This document shows, piece by piece, positions 35,457 through 45,140 of a DNA stretch of 64,000 nt (positions within the stretch are counted from its first letter, which is position 1; the number at the start of each line of letters is the position of its first letter). The stretch lies in assembly GCF_002250055.1 (NCBI RefSeq), contig NZ_CP018866.1:512001-576000 (forward strand). The letters run 5' to 3'. The stretch comes from Sutcliffiella cohnii (GTDB lineage Bacteria; Bacillota; Bacilli; Bacillales; Bacillaceae_I). The notes under the pieces were generated by a model. The model made no database searches. It was not told where the DNA came from and saw only the letters and a program-made list of their open reading frames with translations. Both the position numbers and the translations under genes were made by a program.

Positions 35457-37157
35457 GTGAGGATGAACGGGGCTAATTTTAACGAATATTTATTGGAAAA
35501 AGAATTGTTTGATATAAAGTATGCTTTAGACCAATCATCAATCGTAGCTATTACAGATAGCTATGGAAAAATAATATATGCTAATGACCATTTTTGTCGT
35601 GTTTCCAAATACAAGAGAGAAGAGCTAATAGGTCAAGACCACCGGATTTTAAACTCCGGCCACCACGATAAACAATTTTTCAAACATTTATGGAAAACGA
35701 TTACGTCTGGAAACGTTTGGCGTGGAGAAGTAAAAAACAAGGCGAAAGACGGCACTTTCTATTGGGTTGATACGACAATCGTTCCTTTTTTAAGCGATCA
35801 AGGGCAACCGTATCAATACGTCTCCATTCGTAATGATATAACGGAAAAGAAAAAGGCAGATAATGTTATATACCATTTAGCGTATCATGATTCGCTAACA
35901 GATCTTCCAAATCGTAAATTTTTTATGGATTATTTCCAAAAGGAGATACACCAGGCAAAGCGTGTAAAAGGCAAGCTATATGTTATGTTTTTGGATATTG
36001 ATAGATTCAAGCGGATTAATGATGAAAGAGGCAGAGAGTTTGGTGACTTAATATTATTAGAAACAGCTAATAGACTAAAGCAATGTGTAAGTGATACGGA
36101 TATTGTTGCTCGCTTTGAAGGAGACGAATTTGCTATTCTGTTATCCAGCGTTCATGACAAAACCGAAGTAGACAAAATTGCAGAAAAAATTAAAGCTCTA
36201 GTTTATGAGCCAATTCAAGTAGGCGAGCAATACTATCAAGTAAGTAGTAGCATTGGAATTGCTGCATACCCAAATAATGGGCTAACATCAGAAATATTAT
36301 TAAAGAGAGCAGATATTGCACAGCAATCAGTGAAAGATGTTGGAAGAAACGGATTCCGATATTTCGTAGACGATATGGAAAAAGCATCACTTGAGCGTAT
36401 ACATTTAGAAAAAGAGTTAAAAAAATCAATACAAAAAGACCACTTTTTCCTCGTATACCAACCGAAAGTAGACTTGAGAACAGGAAAGCTAGTAGGTATA
36501 GAAGCGTTAGTGCGTTGGAATCACCCTGATTTAGGTGTAGTATCGCCTAATAAATTTATTCCAATTTCTGAAAAAACTGGACTAATCATTCCTTTAGGAC
36601 AGTGGATTTTAGAAGAAGGGATAAAACAAACGAAACAATGGCAACAAAAAGGGTTGGCTCCTGTTAGGTTATCTATTAATGTTTCAGTCCCGCAACTTTG
36701 TGAACCGAACTTTATAAATAATATAGAACAGTTGTTAAAAGAATATAAATTGGATCCTCAATGGATTGAACTAGAAATAACGGAAAGTATATTTGTTGAT
36801 ATTGACAATGTGATCAACACACTAAAGCAACTTAGAGAAATGGGTGTTTTCCTTTCTATAGATGACTTTGGCACAGGATATAGCAATTTTAGTAACTTAA
36901 AAGATTTACCGATAGATATTTTAAAAATTGATGCGTCCTTTGTACGGGATATTGATCAGCAAAAACATAGTCGTTCGATTGTAAAGGCAATTGTTTCTTT
37001 TGCTACAGAACTAAACATTGGGGTGATAGCAGAAGGAATTGAAACAGTAGGTCAAAAGAATATTTTGTTAGAAGATGGCTGTCACAATGGACAAGGTTAT
37101 TTATTCAGTAAACCGTTAGTTAGTAGCAAAATGGAACAACTATTAAGAAAACCGTAA
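35457..37157 (+). CDS. PAS-GGDEF-EAL protein, probable c-di-GMP phosphodiesterase
   Basis: About 566 residues. A PAS domain occupies about 20-130 ([20 protein letters not shown], ending WVDTTIVPF), GGDEF about 140-300, and EAL about 310-560. The GGDEF site reads [11 protein letters not shown], so the first glycine is glutamate and cyclase activity is doubtful. The EAL domain keeps its key motifs: [11 protein letters not shown], the glutamate in [19 protein letters not shown], the lysine in LKIDASFV, and AEGIET. It is cytoplasmic with no transmembrane helix. The GTG at 35457, six bases after AGGTG, is the likeliest start; 35448 and 35463 are alternatives. It is the only c-di-GMP enzyme in the window, which also holds a GEMM-I riboswitch. 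Confidence 0.88.
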   Translation: MRMNGANFNEYLLEKELFDIKYALDQSSIVAITDSYGKIIYANDHFCRVSKYKREELIGQDHRILNSGHHDKQFFKHLWKTITSGNVWRGEVKNKAKDGTFYWVDTTIVPFLSDQGQPYQYVSIRNDITEKKKADNVIYHLAYHDSLTDLPNRKFFMDYFQKEIHQAKRVKGKLYVMFLDIDRFKRINDERGREFGDLILLETANRLKQCVSDTDIVARFEGDEFAILLSSVHDKTEVDKIAEKIKALVYEPIQVGEQYYQVSSSIGIAAYPNNGLTSEILLKRADIAQQSVKDVGRNGFRYFVDDMEKASLERIHLEKELKKSIQKDHFFLVYQPKVDLRTGKLVGIEALVRWNHPDLGVVSPNKFIPISEKTGLIIPLGQWILEEGIKQTKQWQQKGLAPVRLSINVSVPQLCEPNFINNIEQLLKEYKLDPQWIELEITESIFVDIDNVINTLKQLREMGVFLSIDDFGTGYSNFSNLKDLPIDILKIDASFVRDIDQQKHSRSIVKAIVSFATELNIGVIAEGIETVGQKNILLEDGCHNGQGYLFSKPLVSSKMEQLLRKP

Positions 37158-37218
37158 TGGGCTACTAACAGTGGGGAGTATCAACGTAAATAATAATATT
37201 AAGTCTTTATAAATTTGG

Positions 37219-37250
37219 ATGTCTTTCCTGTTCAAAGGAAGGACATTTAT
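37219..37250 (+). terminator. Terminator of the GGDEF-EAL gene
   Basis: ATGTCTTTCCT (37219-37229) pairs with AGGAAGGACAT (37236-37246, one G-U pair), followed by a short T-rich tail. Confidence 0.8.
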
Positions 37251-37349
37251 TCATTATGTCGAACACTATATAGAACGAAATCTTTTTGGTAATATTGTGA
37301 TAGAATGTAAACTATATGAGATGCGATGACGTATTAAAGGAAGGTACAT

Positions 37350-38516
37350 ATGACGGAAGGAAACATTACAACGTTAAACTATGAAGGTAAACAAATAATC
37401 TTAATTGGTACTGCTCATGTTTCGAAAAAAAGTGCAGAAGAAGTAAAAGAGGTAATAGAACGAGAACAGCCTGATACTGTTTGTGTGGAGCTGGATGAGC
37501 CGAGATATCAATCGATTATGGCAGGCAATCAGTGGAAGGATATGGATATCTTTAAAGTCATTAAGGAGAAAAAAGCATCCCTTCTTTTAATGAATTTAGC
37601 CATTTCGTCCTTTCAAAAGCGGATGGCGAAAGAAATGGATATTAAGCCTGGTCAAGAAATGATTCAAGGAATTGAGTCAGCTAAAGAAATTGGTGCACAA
37701 TTAGTGTTAGCGGACCGCAATATTCAAATTACGTTTGCTCGAATTTGGGGTAATATCGGCTTATTCGGTAAAGCAAAATTATTAATGCAAATTATTTATA
37801 GTATTTTTAGCAATGAAAAAGTATCGGAAGAAGATCTAGAAAAATTAAAATCGCAAGATATGTTAGATGCAATGTTGGAAGAGTTCACGGAATCTTTTCC
37901 TAAATTAAAGACGCCACTTATTGATGAACGAGATCAATATTTAGCTGAAAAAATTAAAAGAGCACCTGGAAATAAAGTTGTAGCTGTTTTAGGTGCGGCT
38001 CACGTGCCAGGTATACGGAAAGAAATCTTTAAAAAGCACGATTTAAAAGAATTAACAAAATTACCACCAAAATCGAAAGCGCCAAAAATAATCGGCTGGA
38101 TGATTCCAATTCTTATTTTAGCTGTTATTGCGTATACATTTATTTCAAACCCTACAGCAGGGATGCAACAGACGATTAGCTGGATTTTATGGAATGGTTC
38201 CTTTTCGGCAATCGGAACAGCAATCGCCTTCGGTCACCCATTAGCTATTTTAACCGCCTTTTTTGCGGCACCTATAACATCACTGAACCCATTACTTGCA
38301 GCAGGCTGGTTCGCTGGATTAGTACAAGCGTTACTTCGTAGGCCTAGTGTTCGCGATTTTGAAAGATTATCAGAAGACGTTTATAGTGTGAAAGGCTTTT
38401 GGAATAATAAAGTAACTCGCATATTGTTAATTGTTGTATTGGCAAACTTAGGAAGCTCACTCGGTACACTAATCGGTGGAGCGGATGTTGTCCGCTTATT
38501 TTTAGAAAACTTATAA
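37350..38516 (+). CDS. TraB/PrgY-family membrane protein
   Basis: A 388-residue protein. Residues 1-230 form the TraB/PrgY/Tiki domain (IILIGTAHVSKKSAEEV at 16-32, VCVELDEPRYQ near 46, ADRNIQITFARIWG near 118, and VVAVLGAAHVPGI near 212). The last 150 residues contain about four transmembrane helices. The superfamily resembles EreA/ChaN-like metal hydrolases with conserved GTAH and glutamate residues. In enterococci PrgY reduces pheromone activity; the chromosomal Bacillus function is unknown. An AAGGAAGG site precedes the ATG. It is followed by family A copy 2. Confidence 0.85.
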   Translation: MTEGNITTLNYEGKQIILIGTAHVSKKSAEEVKEVIEREQPDTVCVELDEPRYQSIMAGNQWKDMDIFKVIKEKKASLLLMNLAISSFQKRMAKEMDIKPGQEMIQGIESAKEIGAQLVLADRNIQITFARIWGNIGLFGKAKLLMQIIYSIFSNEKVSEEDLEKLKSQDMLDAMLEEFTESFPKLKTPLIDERDQYLAEKIKRAPGNKVVAVLGAAHVPGIRKEIFKKHDLKELTKLPPKSKAPKIIGWMIPILILAVIAYTFISNPTAGMQQTISWILWNGSFSAIGTAIAFGHPLAILTAFFAAPITSLNPLLAAGWFAGLVQALLRRPSVRDFERLSEDVYSVKGFWNNKVTRILLIVVLANLGSSLGTLIGGADVVRLFLENL

Positions 38517-38528
38517 TAACTAATAGTG

Positions 38529-38769
38529 AAAAGGCTGAGACAAAACTAATATAATCTTGATAAAAGACGAACGATTGTAGAATTAGCGGAGGAAATATAC
38601 GTAGACTCCAGCGGGAGGAAAGGCATAGGTGAGACCCCGCAGTGCTTTAGCACGAGGAGGCTCACCAGCCGCCCGCGGAAAGCGAAGTATATTTCCGGAG
38701 CGGCTTATTTCCACTCTACTTTTTGTTCGTCTTTTACTTTGATAAAAATAGTTATGTCCCAACCTCTTT
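38529..38769 (-). mobile_element. Repeat family A copy 2, lacking family B
   Basis: A 241-bp element in inverse orientation to copy 1, with the same ends (AAAGGCTGAGACAAAACTA at the left, TAGTTATGTCCCAACCTCTTT at the right side). At the points where copy 1 has extra DNA this copy is continuous (GCGGGCGGCTGGTGAGCC and CCCGCTGGAGTCTACG on its own plus strand). It therefore shows the uninterrupted family A structure. Confidence 0.85.
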
Positions 38770-38859
38770 CACTTTTTTGTAACATGAGTCACATTAATAA
38801 AAGAATAAATATGGTATTATTTTGTTATCAAAAGAAACGTATTGGTGGTGCCTAATGTC

Positions 38860-40248
38860 ATGAAAACAGTTTTAGTTGTTGGTGGAGGAATAACTGGTTT
38901 ATCGGCAATGTGGGAGTTGCAAAAATGGAAAAAAGAAACGAACGCAGATGTACGTTTAATTTTGGCAGAAGCTTCGAATCAGCTTGGTGGTAAAATCCGG
39001 ACGGTTGAAAATAACGATTTCATTATGGAAGCTGGAGCAGATTCCATTGTTGCTAGAAAAGCAAACAGTATGTCGTTTATAAAAGAGTTAGGGCTAGAAG
39101 ATAGTGTCGTATACAATGCAACTGGCCGTTCCTTCTTATACAACGAAGGTTCATTAAAAGCAATTCCAGCTGATACAATTTTCGGAATCCCTTTATCGGT
39201 TGAATCATTAGCTACAACAGATTTAATCTCTGCAGAAGGAAAAGTTGCTGCGTTAAAAGATTTATATATAAAAAATGATACATTTACAAAAGATGATTCG
39301 ATCGGAGATTTTTTAACGTATTTCTTAGGAGAAGAACTCGTTGAAAAGCAAATTGCACCAGTACTATCTGGAGTGTATTCAGGTGATTTGAAAGATTTAA
39401 CGATTTCCTCTACACTACCTTATTTATTTGATTATAAAGAGGAATATGGAAGTATCATTAAAGGTTTAGAAGCGAATAAGAAAAAATTCCAAAGTGGCAG
39501 CGGGAGGAAATTCATCTCTTTTGAAGGTGGAATGGGTACTTTAATAGATACGTACGAACAGAAATTAGACGAAGTAGAAATTTGGAAAAACGAGCGAGTG
39601 ACAAGTATCGATAAAAATGATGGGTATTATACGGTTTCTTTTCAAAATGGAGAAAAAGTAGAGGCTAACTATGTAATGTTAAGTGTTCCTCATAGTGTAA
39701 CTGCTTCACTTTTAGCAGATAAATCCATTCAAGACGAGTTCCAATCATTTGAAAATAGCTCGCTAATAAGTGTATATGTTGGATATGATGTACCAGATTC
39801 TATACTACCTGCCGACGGTACTGGTTTTATTACGGTTGATACAGATGCCCTTTCTTGCAATGCTTGTACGTGGACAAGTCGTAAATGGACCCACACCTCT
39901 CAACAAGGCAATTTACTCGTTCGTCTTTTTTATAAAAGTAGTCATCCGTCCTTTCATTCGATAAAAGGAATGAATAAAGAACAATTACTACAAATTTCCC
40001 TCGAAGATGTGAAGAAAAGTTTAGGTATTACTGCAGACCCAGTTACTACCGAAATTACGGAATGGCTAAACAACATGCCAACGTACCAAATTACACATCC
40101 GCAAATAGTTTCATCACTAGAGGGAAAATTAGAAGCTACTTATCCAGGGATACTTTTAGCTGGGTGTTCCTATTATGGTGTAGGCATCCCTGACTGTATT
40201 GATAACGGGATGGTTCAAGCGAAAAAGATTATTGATACGTTTGAATGA
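38860..40248 (+). CDS. hemY: Coproporphyrinogen III oxidase (CgoX, HemY-type)
   Basis: A 462-residue FAD-dependent oxidase. The dinucleotide-binding motif is VLVVGGGITGLSAMWEL at residues 4-20, followed by AEASNQLGGKIRT, and the C-terminal FAD motif is GILLAGCSYYGVGIPDCIDNG near 432-452. In Firmicutes HemY-type enzymes oxidise coproporphyrinogen III to coproporphyrin III in the coproporphyrin-dependent haem pathway (renamed CgoX). A TTG further upstream is open, but the ATG at 38860 follows GGTGG and gives the normal N-terminus. hemE and hemH are not adjacent here, so it is separated from the usual hemEHY operon or is a second copy. Confidence 0.88.
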   Translation: MKTVLVVGGGITGLSAMWELQKWKKETNADVRLILAEASNQLGGKIRTVENNDFIMEAGADSIVARKANSMSFIKELGLEDSVVYNATGRSFLYNEGSLKAIPADTIFGIPLSVESLATTDLISAEGKVAALKDLYIKNDTFTKDDSIGDFLTYFLGEELVEKQIAPVLSGVYSGDLKDLTISSTLPYLFDYKEEYGSIIKGLEANKKKFQSGSGRKFISFEGGMGTLIDTYEQKLDEVEIWKNERVTSIDKNDGYYTVSFQNGEKVEANYVMLSVPHSVTASLLADKSIQDEFQSFENSSLISVYVGYDVPDSILPADGTGFITVDTDALSCNACTWTSRKWTHTSQQGNLLVRLFYKSSHPSFHSIKGMNKEQLLQISLEDVKKSLGITADPVTTEITEWLNNMPTYQITHPQIVSSLEGKLEATYPGILLAGCSYYGVGIPDCIDNGMVQAKKIIDTFE

Positions 40249-40256
40249 AACTAGCG

Positions 40257-40290
40257 AAAAAACACGTAACTATATGTTGCGTGTTTTTTT
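40257..40290 (+). terminator. Terminator of hemY/cgoX
   Basis: AACACGTAAC (40261-40270) pairs with GTTGCGTGTT (40276-40285, one G-U pair) and is followed by seven T residues. Confidence 0.85.
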
Positions 40291-40343
40291 ATCGTTTACC
40301 AGGAAACTATATGAGTGGAAAGTTGTGGGTAACCACTAACTTT

Positions 40344-40552
40344 GTGTTACTACGTCTAGCTCCGTCGCTTAGGCCCTATTAAACTTCCCGTTCCGTCCGT
40401 ACGATAAGTCAACATCGGCTCCTCCGTCGCCGTGTTTCCTTTATCTCCTACCGGAACAGTCCAGTTTGTATGGGCCAGAACGAAACGCCTGCGCTTTTGT
40501 TCTTCTATTCCTATCAAAATGCGCCTATATGAAAGCAACTTTAGTAACACGA
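40344..40552. mobile_element. Solo family B repeat, degenerate
   Basis: A 209-bp GC-richer block flanked by the 9-bp inverted pair GTGTTACTA (40344-40352) and TAGTAACAC (40542-40550). It begins with GTCTAGCTCCGTCGCTTAGG, contains ATAAGTCA and GGGCCAGAACGAAACGCCTG, and ends near GCGCTTTTGTTC. In order these parallel the family B inserts at 33217 and 46875 (GTCTAG, TTGGCCCT, ATAAGCCA, GGGCCAGA, CACTTTTCGTA). No gene is present in the hemY-marR gap. Confidence 0.65.
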
Positions 40553-40582
40553 ATTATTAGGGAGCTAAATAAAATGAGTTTA

Positions 40583-40612
40583 TTGATTGTATTACTTATA
40601 ACATGATGTTAT
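40583..40612. promoter_or_regulatory. Candidate marR promoter/operator
   Basis: ATAACAT-G-ATGTTAT (40598-40612) is a perfect 7-1-7 palindrome overlapping a possible -10 (TGTTAT) 18 bp after TTGATT (40583-40588). Its position upstream of a marR-MATE operon suggests an autoregulatory MarR site. Confidence 0.5.
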
Positions 40613-40651
40613 TATATGAAAGTGTTTTTTTAGTTAGGGAGGTAACTAATT

Positions 40652-41098
40652 TTGGAACGTAATATCGAAAAAAAGTTTGGATATCAAGTGGGAATGGTTG
40701 CCCATTTGTATCATAACTTATCAAACGAACGGCTAGCTCATTTTGACATAACAGTAGCTCAAGCGAGAGTATTATATATTTTAGTGCAGCACGGTCCACA
40801 AACTCAAGTAGAACTTCAACAGCAATTATATGTAAAAGCATCAACGATGACTGGGATTATCGATTCACTACTAAGCAAAAGCTTAATTGGAAAAGCAGAT
40901 AGTGAACAGGATAAACGAGCAAAAATTATTACTGTTACAGATAAGGGGAAAGAACTAGATCAAAAAATTTGGGAAGATATGTCCGATATGGAAGAAAAAA
41001 TATTGGCTGGATTCTCTAAAGAGGAATTAGCACTATTTAAATTTTGGCTAAGTAAAGTAAAAGATAACATATGTAAATTGAACGAGGGGGGAGAATAA
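40652..41098 (+). CDS. MarR-family transcriptional regulator
   Basis: A 148-residue winged helix-turn-helix protein. The HTH is in PQTQVELQQQLYVKASTMTG and IIDSLLSKSLIGKADSEQD (about residues 50-90), with the wing DKRAKIITVTDKG. It starts with TTG eight bases after GGGAGGT. Its stop overlaps the start of the MATE pump gene (TAATG), so the two are coupled and the regulator probably controls the pump and itself. The inducing compound is unknown. Confidence 0.88.
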   Translation: MERNIEKKFGYQVGMVAHLYHNLSNERLAHFDITVAQARVLYILVQHGPQTQVELQQQLYVKASTMTGIIDSLLSKSLIGKADSEQDKRAKIITVTDKGKELDQKIWEDMSDMEEKILAGFSKEELALFKFWLSKVKDNICKLNEGGE

Positions 41099-42495
41099 TG
41101 AATCCTAAACAACAAACGGAGCTATTAGGAAAACAAAAAATTACAACGTTGTTACGTAACCTTTCTATTCCTGCAATGATTGGTATGTTCGTGATGACAT
41201 TGTACAACGTCGTAGATACTATTTTCATTTCTTATGGAGTTGGAATTGATGCAGTTGCCGGAACAACAATCGCCTTCCCGTTAATGATGATTGTCATGGC
41301 AGTATCCGCAGCATTAGGGATGGGAGGAGCTTCTGTTATCTCTCGTAGATTAGGAGAACAAAGAGGCGGAGAAGCTAATTTAGTATTCGGTAATATTATC
41401 TCCTTAATTATTATTGTAAGTATTATCGGACTTTTCATCGCATTTTTTGCATTAGAGCCTTTATTATTACTATTTGGGGCAACTCCTACGACTTTACCGT
41501 ACGCGATGGAGTACATGTTCCCAATCATGTTTGGTACCTTTTTCTTTTCATTCGGATTTGCTGCGAATAATATTGTTCGCTCTGAAGGGAATGCCAAGTT
41601 TGCCATGTACACGATGATTGTCCCGGCAATTATTAATATTATACTAGACCCAATTTTTATTTTTGGTTTTAACATGGGGGTTCGTGGTGCAGCTATTGCA
41701 ACAGTCATTTCCCAAATAGCAGTTACAGGGATGATTTTTCAATACTTTTTAGCAGGGAAAAGCTCTTTATCTCTACAGATGGAAAATTTAAAGTTGAAGT
41801 TTGGGATTGTAAAAGAAGTATTAGCAGTAGGTATGCCTGCATTCGTTCAACAAGCAGCGGGAAGCTTAATGATGATTGCGATTAATGCAATGCTTATCCA
41901 ACATGGGAGCGAAATGTATGTTGGTATTTTTGGAATCATTCAACGTATTTTAATGTTTACTGTTATTCCGATTACCGGAATTATGCAAGGTATGATGCCG
42001 ATTGTCGGATATAACTACGGGGCAAAGCAATTCGAACGGATGCGAGAAACGATTTGGATTACATTGAAAATCGTAACAGTATGTGCTGCTGTTATTTCGT
42101 TAATGTTAGTGTTTATACCTTCCCCGTTCTTACGTATTTTTACGTCTGATCCGACAGTCATAAAAGAAGGATCATTTGCGATGAGAATATTATTTATTAC
42201 TTTTTTTGTAGTAGGGGTTCAAGTAGTTGCGGGTGGCCTCTATCAAGCATTAGGAAGACCAAAACCAGCTTTAATATTATCACTGTCGAGACAAATACTA
42301 TTTTTAATTCCATTAGTATTAATATTACCTCAATTTTTTGGACTTATCGGTGTTTGGCTTGCGTTCCCAATCGCTGATATATTATCGTTTATTTTAGCGT
42401 CCGTATTGCTATATCGAGATCGTGATACTATTTTAGTAAAGGGTAAAAATGAAAGTGTGCACGAAGAAAACGAAAACGTTGTACTTCCATCATAA
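41098..42495 (+). CDS. MATE-family multidrug efflux pump
   Basis: A 465-residue protein with 12 transmembrane helices of the MATE (MOP superfamily) type. It starts with the typical LLRNLSIPAMIGMFVMTLYNVVDTIFI region. The middle linker separates two six-helix bundles (VGMPAFVQQAAGSLMMIAIN begins the second half). GIMQGMMPIVGYNYGAKQ near residue 300 is characteristic. It exports cationic drugs or metabolites in exchange for Na+ or H+. It is translationally coupled to the upstream marR gene and closed by a strong terminator. Confidence 0.9.
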   Translation: MNPKQQTELLGKQKITTLLRNLSIPAMIGMFVMTLYNVVDTIFISYGVGIDAVAGTTIAFPLMMIVMAVSAALGMGGASVISRRLGEQRGGEANLVFGNIISLIIIVSIIGLFIAFFALEPLLLLFGATPTTLPYAMEYMFPIMFGTFFFSFGFAANNIVRSEGNAKFAMYTMIVPAIINIILDPIFIFGFNMGVRGAAIATVISQIAVTGMIFQYFLAGKSSLSLQMENLKLKFGIVKEVLAVGMPAFVQQAAGSLMMIAINAMLIQHGSEMYVGIFGIIQRILMFTVIPITGIMQGMMPIVGYNYGAKQFERMRETIWITLKIVTVCAAVISLMLVFIPSPFLRIFTSDPTVIKEGSFAMRILFITFFVVGVQVVAGGLYQALGRPKPALILSLSRQILFLIPLVLILPQFFGLIGVWLAFPIADILSFILASVLLYRDRDTILVKGKNESVHEENENVVLPS

Positions 42496-42532
42496 AAAAA
42501 TGCTACAACCATAAAAGGTTGTAGCATTTTTT
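42496..42532. terminator. Bidirectional terminator between MATE and tetR
   Basis: TGCTACAACC (42501-42510) pairs perfectly with GGTTGTAGCA (42517-42526), flanked by A and T runs, so it works for both convergent genes. Confidence 0.9.
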
Positions 42533-42543
42533 ATCGGTATATA

Positions 42544-43407
42544 TTACATAAATTCTATAATAACTTTTTTTAGCTCTTGTAATTCACTTGATGGAAAGTG
42601 CTTTTCTAATGTGTTCAACGTACTTTCAATTAGGAATTTTCGAGGTTTTTTTGCATCAATTAGTTCATCCTCAATAAATTCAACGAGTTCCACGTATTTC
42701 ATTTCGTTTTCTCCGAGCTTTCCTTTTAGCGTTTCAATTTCCTCGCGTAAACGACGACGTAAGTTTTCGTGTTTATTTTGGTCTTTTGGAATCCAGTTAT
42801 TTATTAATTCTGGCTCGAACAATTGACTTTTTGTCCGGTAAGATTCTTCAATGATATGAACGATTTTGTCTACTGTAAACTGTACTACAAGTTGTAAGTT
42901 ATCATTCTTTCCATGTGCTAAAGCTTCGTAACGTAAATTTTGATGAAGTAAACCCATGAACATAATGGCTCCATCTAATAAATAGGCTTTTTTTTGTTCT
43001 CCGAAAATATCAATAAACCGATTGAACACCCAATTGATTGTTTTTATTTGAACACCAGTTATAAATTGTTTTAGCTCTTCATCCTTCGAGAAAAAAGCTT
43101 CTTCGAATAAAGGAAGAACACGATTAGCTCTGTTTTTTCTTAACTGAAATTCCATTTGTTGTATAAAAGGGTCGAGAGATGTACGATCTTTCCCGTTTAA
43201 AATGGCTTCCCGCTCTTTTTCTAAATCAACGTAAAGAGATGTAAAAACTTCTTTAAATAATTCATTCTTAGATGAAAAATAATTATAAAAGGTACCTTTT
43301 GAAATTCCGCTAGCGTCTAATATGTCTTGAATGGACGTAGTATGGAAACCTTTATTTATAAATAGTTGATGAGCTACTTTTATAACATGTAGTTTTCGTT
43401 CGTTCAT
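42544..43407 (-). CDS. TetR-family transcriptional regulator, long form
   Basis: A 287-residue protein, about 90 residues longer than a typical TetR. The N-terminal HTH is classic: HVIKVAHQLFINKGFHTTSI, then IQDILDASGISKGTFYNYFS. After the ligand domain a charged, helical tail (about residues 205-265, EEIETLKGKLGENEMKYVEL) is likely coiled-coil. The ATG at 43407 has an AAAGGTG site; the in-frame ATG at 43422 overlaps that site. It is divergent from an MFS drug pump and probably represses both, with palindromic half sites lying between the genes. Confidence 0.85.
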   Translation of the reverse strand: MNERKLHVIKVAHQLFINKGFHTTSIQDILDASGISKGTFYNYFSSKNELFKEVFTSLYVDLEKEREAILNGKDRTSLDPFIQQMEFQLRKNRANRVLPLFEEAFFSKDEELKQFITGVQIKTINWVFNRFIDIFGEQKKAYLLDGAIMFMGLLHQNLRYEALAHGKNDNLQLVVQFTVDKIVHIIEESYRTKSQLFEPELINNWIPKDQNKHENLRRRLREEIETLKGKLGENEMKYVELVEFIEDELIDAKKPRKFLIESTLNTLEKHFPSSELQELKKVIIEFM

Positions 43408-43427
43408 ATAATCACCTTTCATCTAAA

Positions 43428-43535
43428 TTGAACTATTAGTACAAAAATAATAGTACATGATTTTCTTCATCAGTACAAACACTAATTTAATCAGAAGATT
43501 TACCAATTGAAATAATTGAACTAATGGTATATTAT
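43428..43535. promoter_or_regulatory. tetR/MFS divergent control region with operator half sites
   Basis: TTGAACTATTAGTACAA (43428-43444) is a near-perfect 17-bp palindrome. Further half sites TAGTACA (43451) and CAGTACAA (43471) follow. The MFS promoter is TTGAAA (43507-43512) and TATTAT (43530-43535) with a 17-bp spacer that contains another half site, TTGAACTA (43516-43523). Repressor bound there would block the pump gene. Confidence 0.6.
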
Positions 43536-43590
43536 ATAGTTTATATAACGTAAGTATAAATAATGAACTTTAAGTATAGGGGGAAATTAC

Positions 43591-45135
43591 ATGGACCAAT
43601 CCATAAAAGAGACTTCGCGTCCTCCATATGGAATCCTCACCGTGTTAATGATTGGGGCTTTTATTGCTTTTTTAAATAATACTTTACTAAATATTGCTTT
43701 ACCGTCGATAATGGTTGATTTGAATGTAGAGCCTTCAACCGTCCAATGGTTAGCTACTGGATTTATGCTTGTCAATGGAGTATTAGTTCCGATGACAGCT
43801 TTTTTAATTCAAAAGTATTCTGTCCGTCATTTATTTTTAGTGGCAATGGGCTTATTTACGATAGGGACAATAGTTGCAGGAGCAGCTCATATTTTTCCTA
43901 TTTTATTAACAGGTAGAATGTTGCAGGCAGCTGGTTCTGCCATTATGATGCCTCTTTTAATGAACGTAATGTTAGTAAGTTTCCCTGTTGAACGTAGAGG
44001 TTCTGCTATGGGGATGTTTGGACTAATTATGATGGCAGCTCCAGCAATTGGACCGACTTTGTCAGGGTGGATTGTTCAAAACTATGATTGGAGAATGCTC
44101 TTTCATTTCTTAACTCCAATTGCCATAATCGTTGTCTTAATAGGGTATTTCTTATTAAAAGATAAAAAACAAAAAGTAAATTTGAAATTAGATATTTTCT
44201 CGCTTGTCTTATCAAGTATTGGGTTTGGAGGAATTCTTTACGGATTCAGTGCAGCTGGTAATGCTGGATGGGGAAGCCCGCAAGTATACTTAACCATTAT
44301 TGTCGGTGCAATAGCTTTACTATGGTTTATACTACGCCAATCTTACCAAAAGAAACCAATGTTAAACTTCGGTGTGTATCGATACCCAATGTTTGCTCTT
44401 TCTTCTGTTATTACGATGGTCCTTAACATGGCGATGTTTTCTGGGATGCTATTATTACCTATCTATGTTCAAACAATACGTGGAATTGACCCATTTGAAG
44501 CAGGATTAATGCTTTTACCGGGTGCTTTAGCAATGGCCTTTATGTCACCAATTACAGGAAAGCTATTCGATAAATTTGGTGGAAAAGTGTTAGCAATCAG
44601 TGGTATTACGATTCTTGTTGTTACAACGTATTATTTAAGTGAGTTAACGATGGAAACGACATACGGGTTTTTAATGGTTCTTCACGCAATCCGAATGTTT
44701 GGTATTTCGATGGTAATGATGCCTGTTTCTACAAATGGTTTAAATCAATTACCTAGAAGCTTTTACCCACACGGAACAGCGATGAATAATACATTGAACC
44801 AAGTTTCAGGTGCCATTGGAACGGCGTTACTCGTTACAGTAATGGCAAACAGAAGTGTAACACACGGAAATGTTATGATGGAAAAAGCTGTAGGTGATCT
44901 AGGAAGCCAACCGTCGGGAGCGGCATTAGCAGCATTAGAGCAAGAGGTTTCCATGCTAGCAACGTTAGAGGGAATTAATGATGCGTTTTTTGTAGCAACT
45001 TGCATTTCTGTTGTTGCGCTAGTTTTAGCCTTCTTCATCAAACGTGCAAAACCGATGGAAGAGCCAGATACAAATCCTGAGGGCCAAAAAGAAGAAGCAA
45101 AAAAAGTTCAAGCCAAGTTAGTAGAGGTTAAATAA
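43591..45135 (+). CDS. DHA2-family (EmrB/QacA) MFS drug transporter
   Basis: A 514-residue MFS protein with 14 predicted helices. The DHA2-type motif 1 region is LNNTLLNIALPSIMVDL (residues 23-39). Motif C, AAPAIGPTLSGWIVQ, near 150 marks a drug:H+ antiporter, and GRMLQAAGSAIMMPLLM lies near 110. The charged C-terminal tail is cytoplasmic. It would export hydrophobic drugs or metabolites. It is divergent from a tetR gene whose operator half sites lie in its promoter. A terminator follows 5 bp after the stop. Confidence 0.9.
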   Translation: MDQSIKETSRPPYGILTVLMIGAFIAFLNNTLLNIALPSIMVDLNVEPSTVQWLATGFMLVNGVLVPMTAFLIQKYSVRHLFLVAMGLFTIGTIVAGAAHIFPILLTGRMLQAAGSAIMMPLLMNVMLVSFPVERRGSAMGMFGLIMMAAPAIGPTLSGWIVQNYDWRMLFHFLTPIAIIVVLIGYFLLKDKKQKVNLKLDIFSLVLSSIGFGGILYGFSAAGNAGWGSPQVYLTIIVGAIALLWFILRQSYQKKPMLNFGVYRYPMFALSSVITMVLNMAMFSGMLLLPIYVQTIRGIDPFEAGLMLLPGALAMAFMSPITGKLFDKFGGKVLAISGITILVVTTYYLSELTMETTYGFLMVLHAIRMFGISMVMMPVSTNGLNQLPRSFYPHGTAMNNTLNQVSGAIGTALLVTVMANRSVTHGNVMMEKAVGDLGSQPSGAALAALEQEVSMLATLEGINDAFFVATCISVVALVLAFFIKRAKPMEEPDTNPEGQKEEAKKVQAKLVEVK

Positions 45136-45140
45136 GGAAA

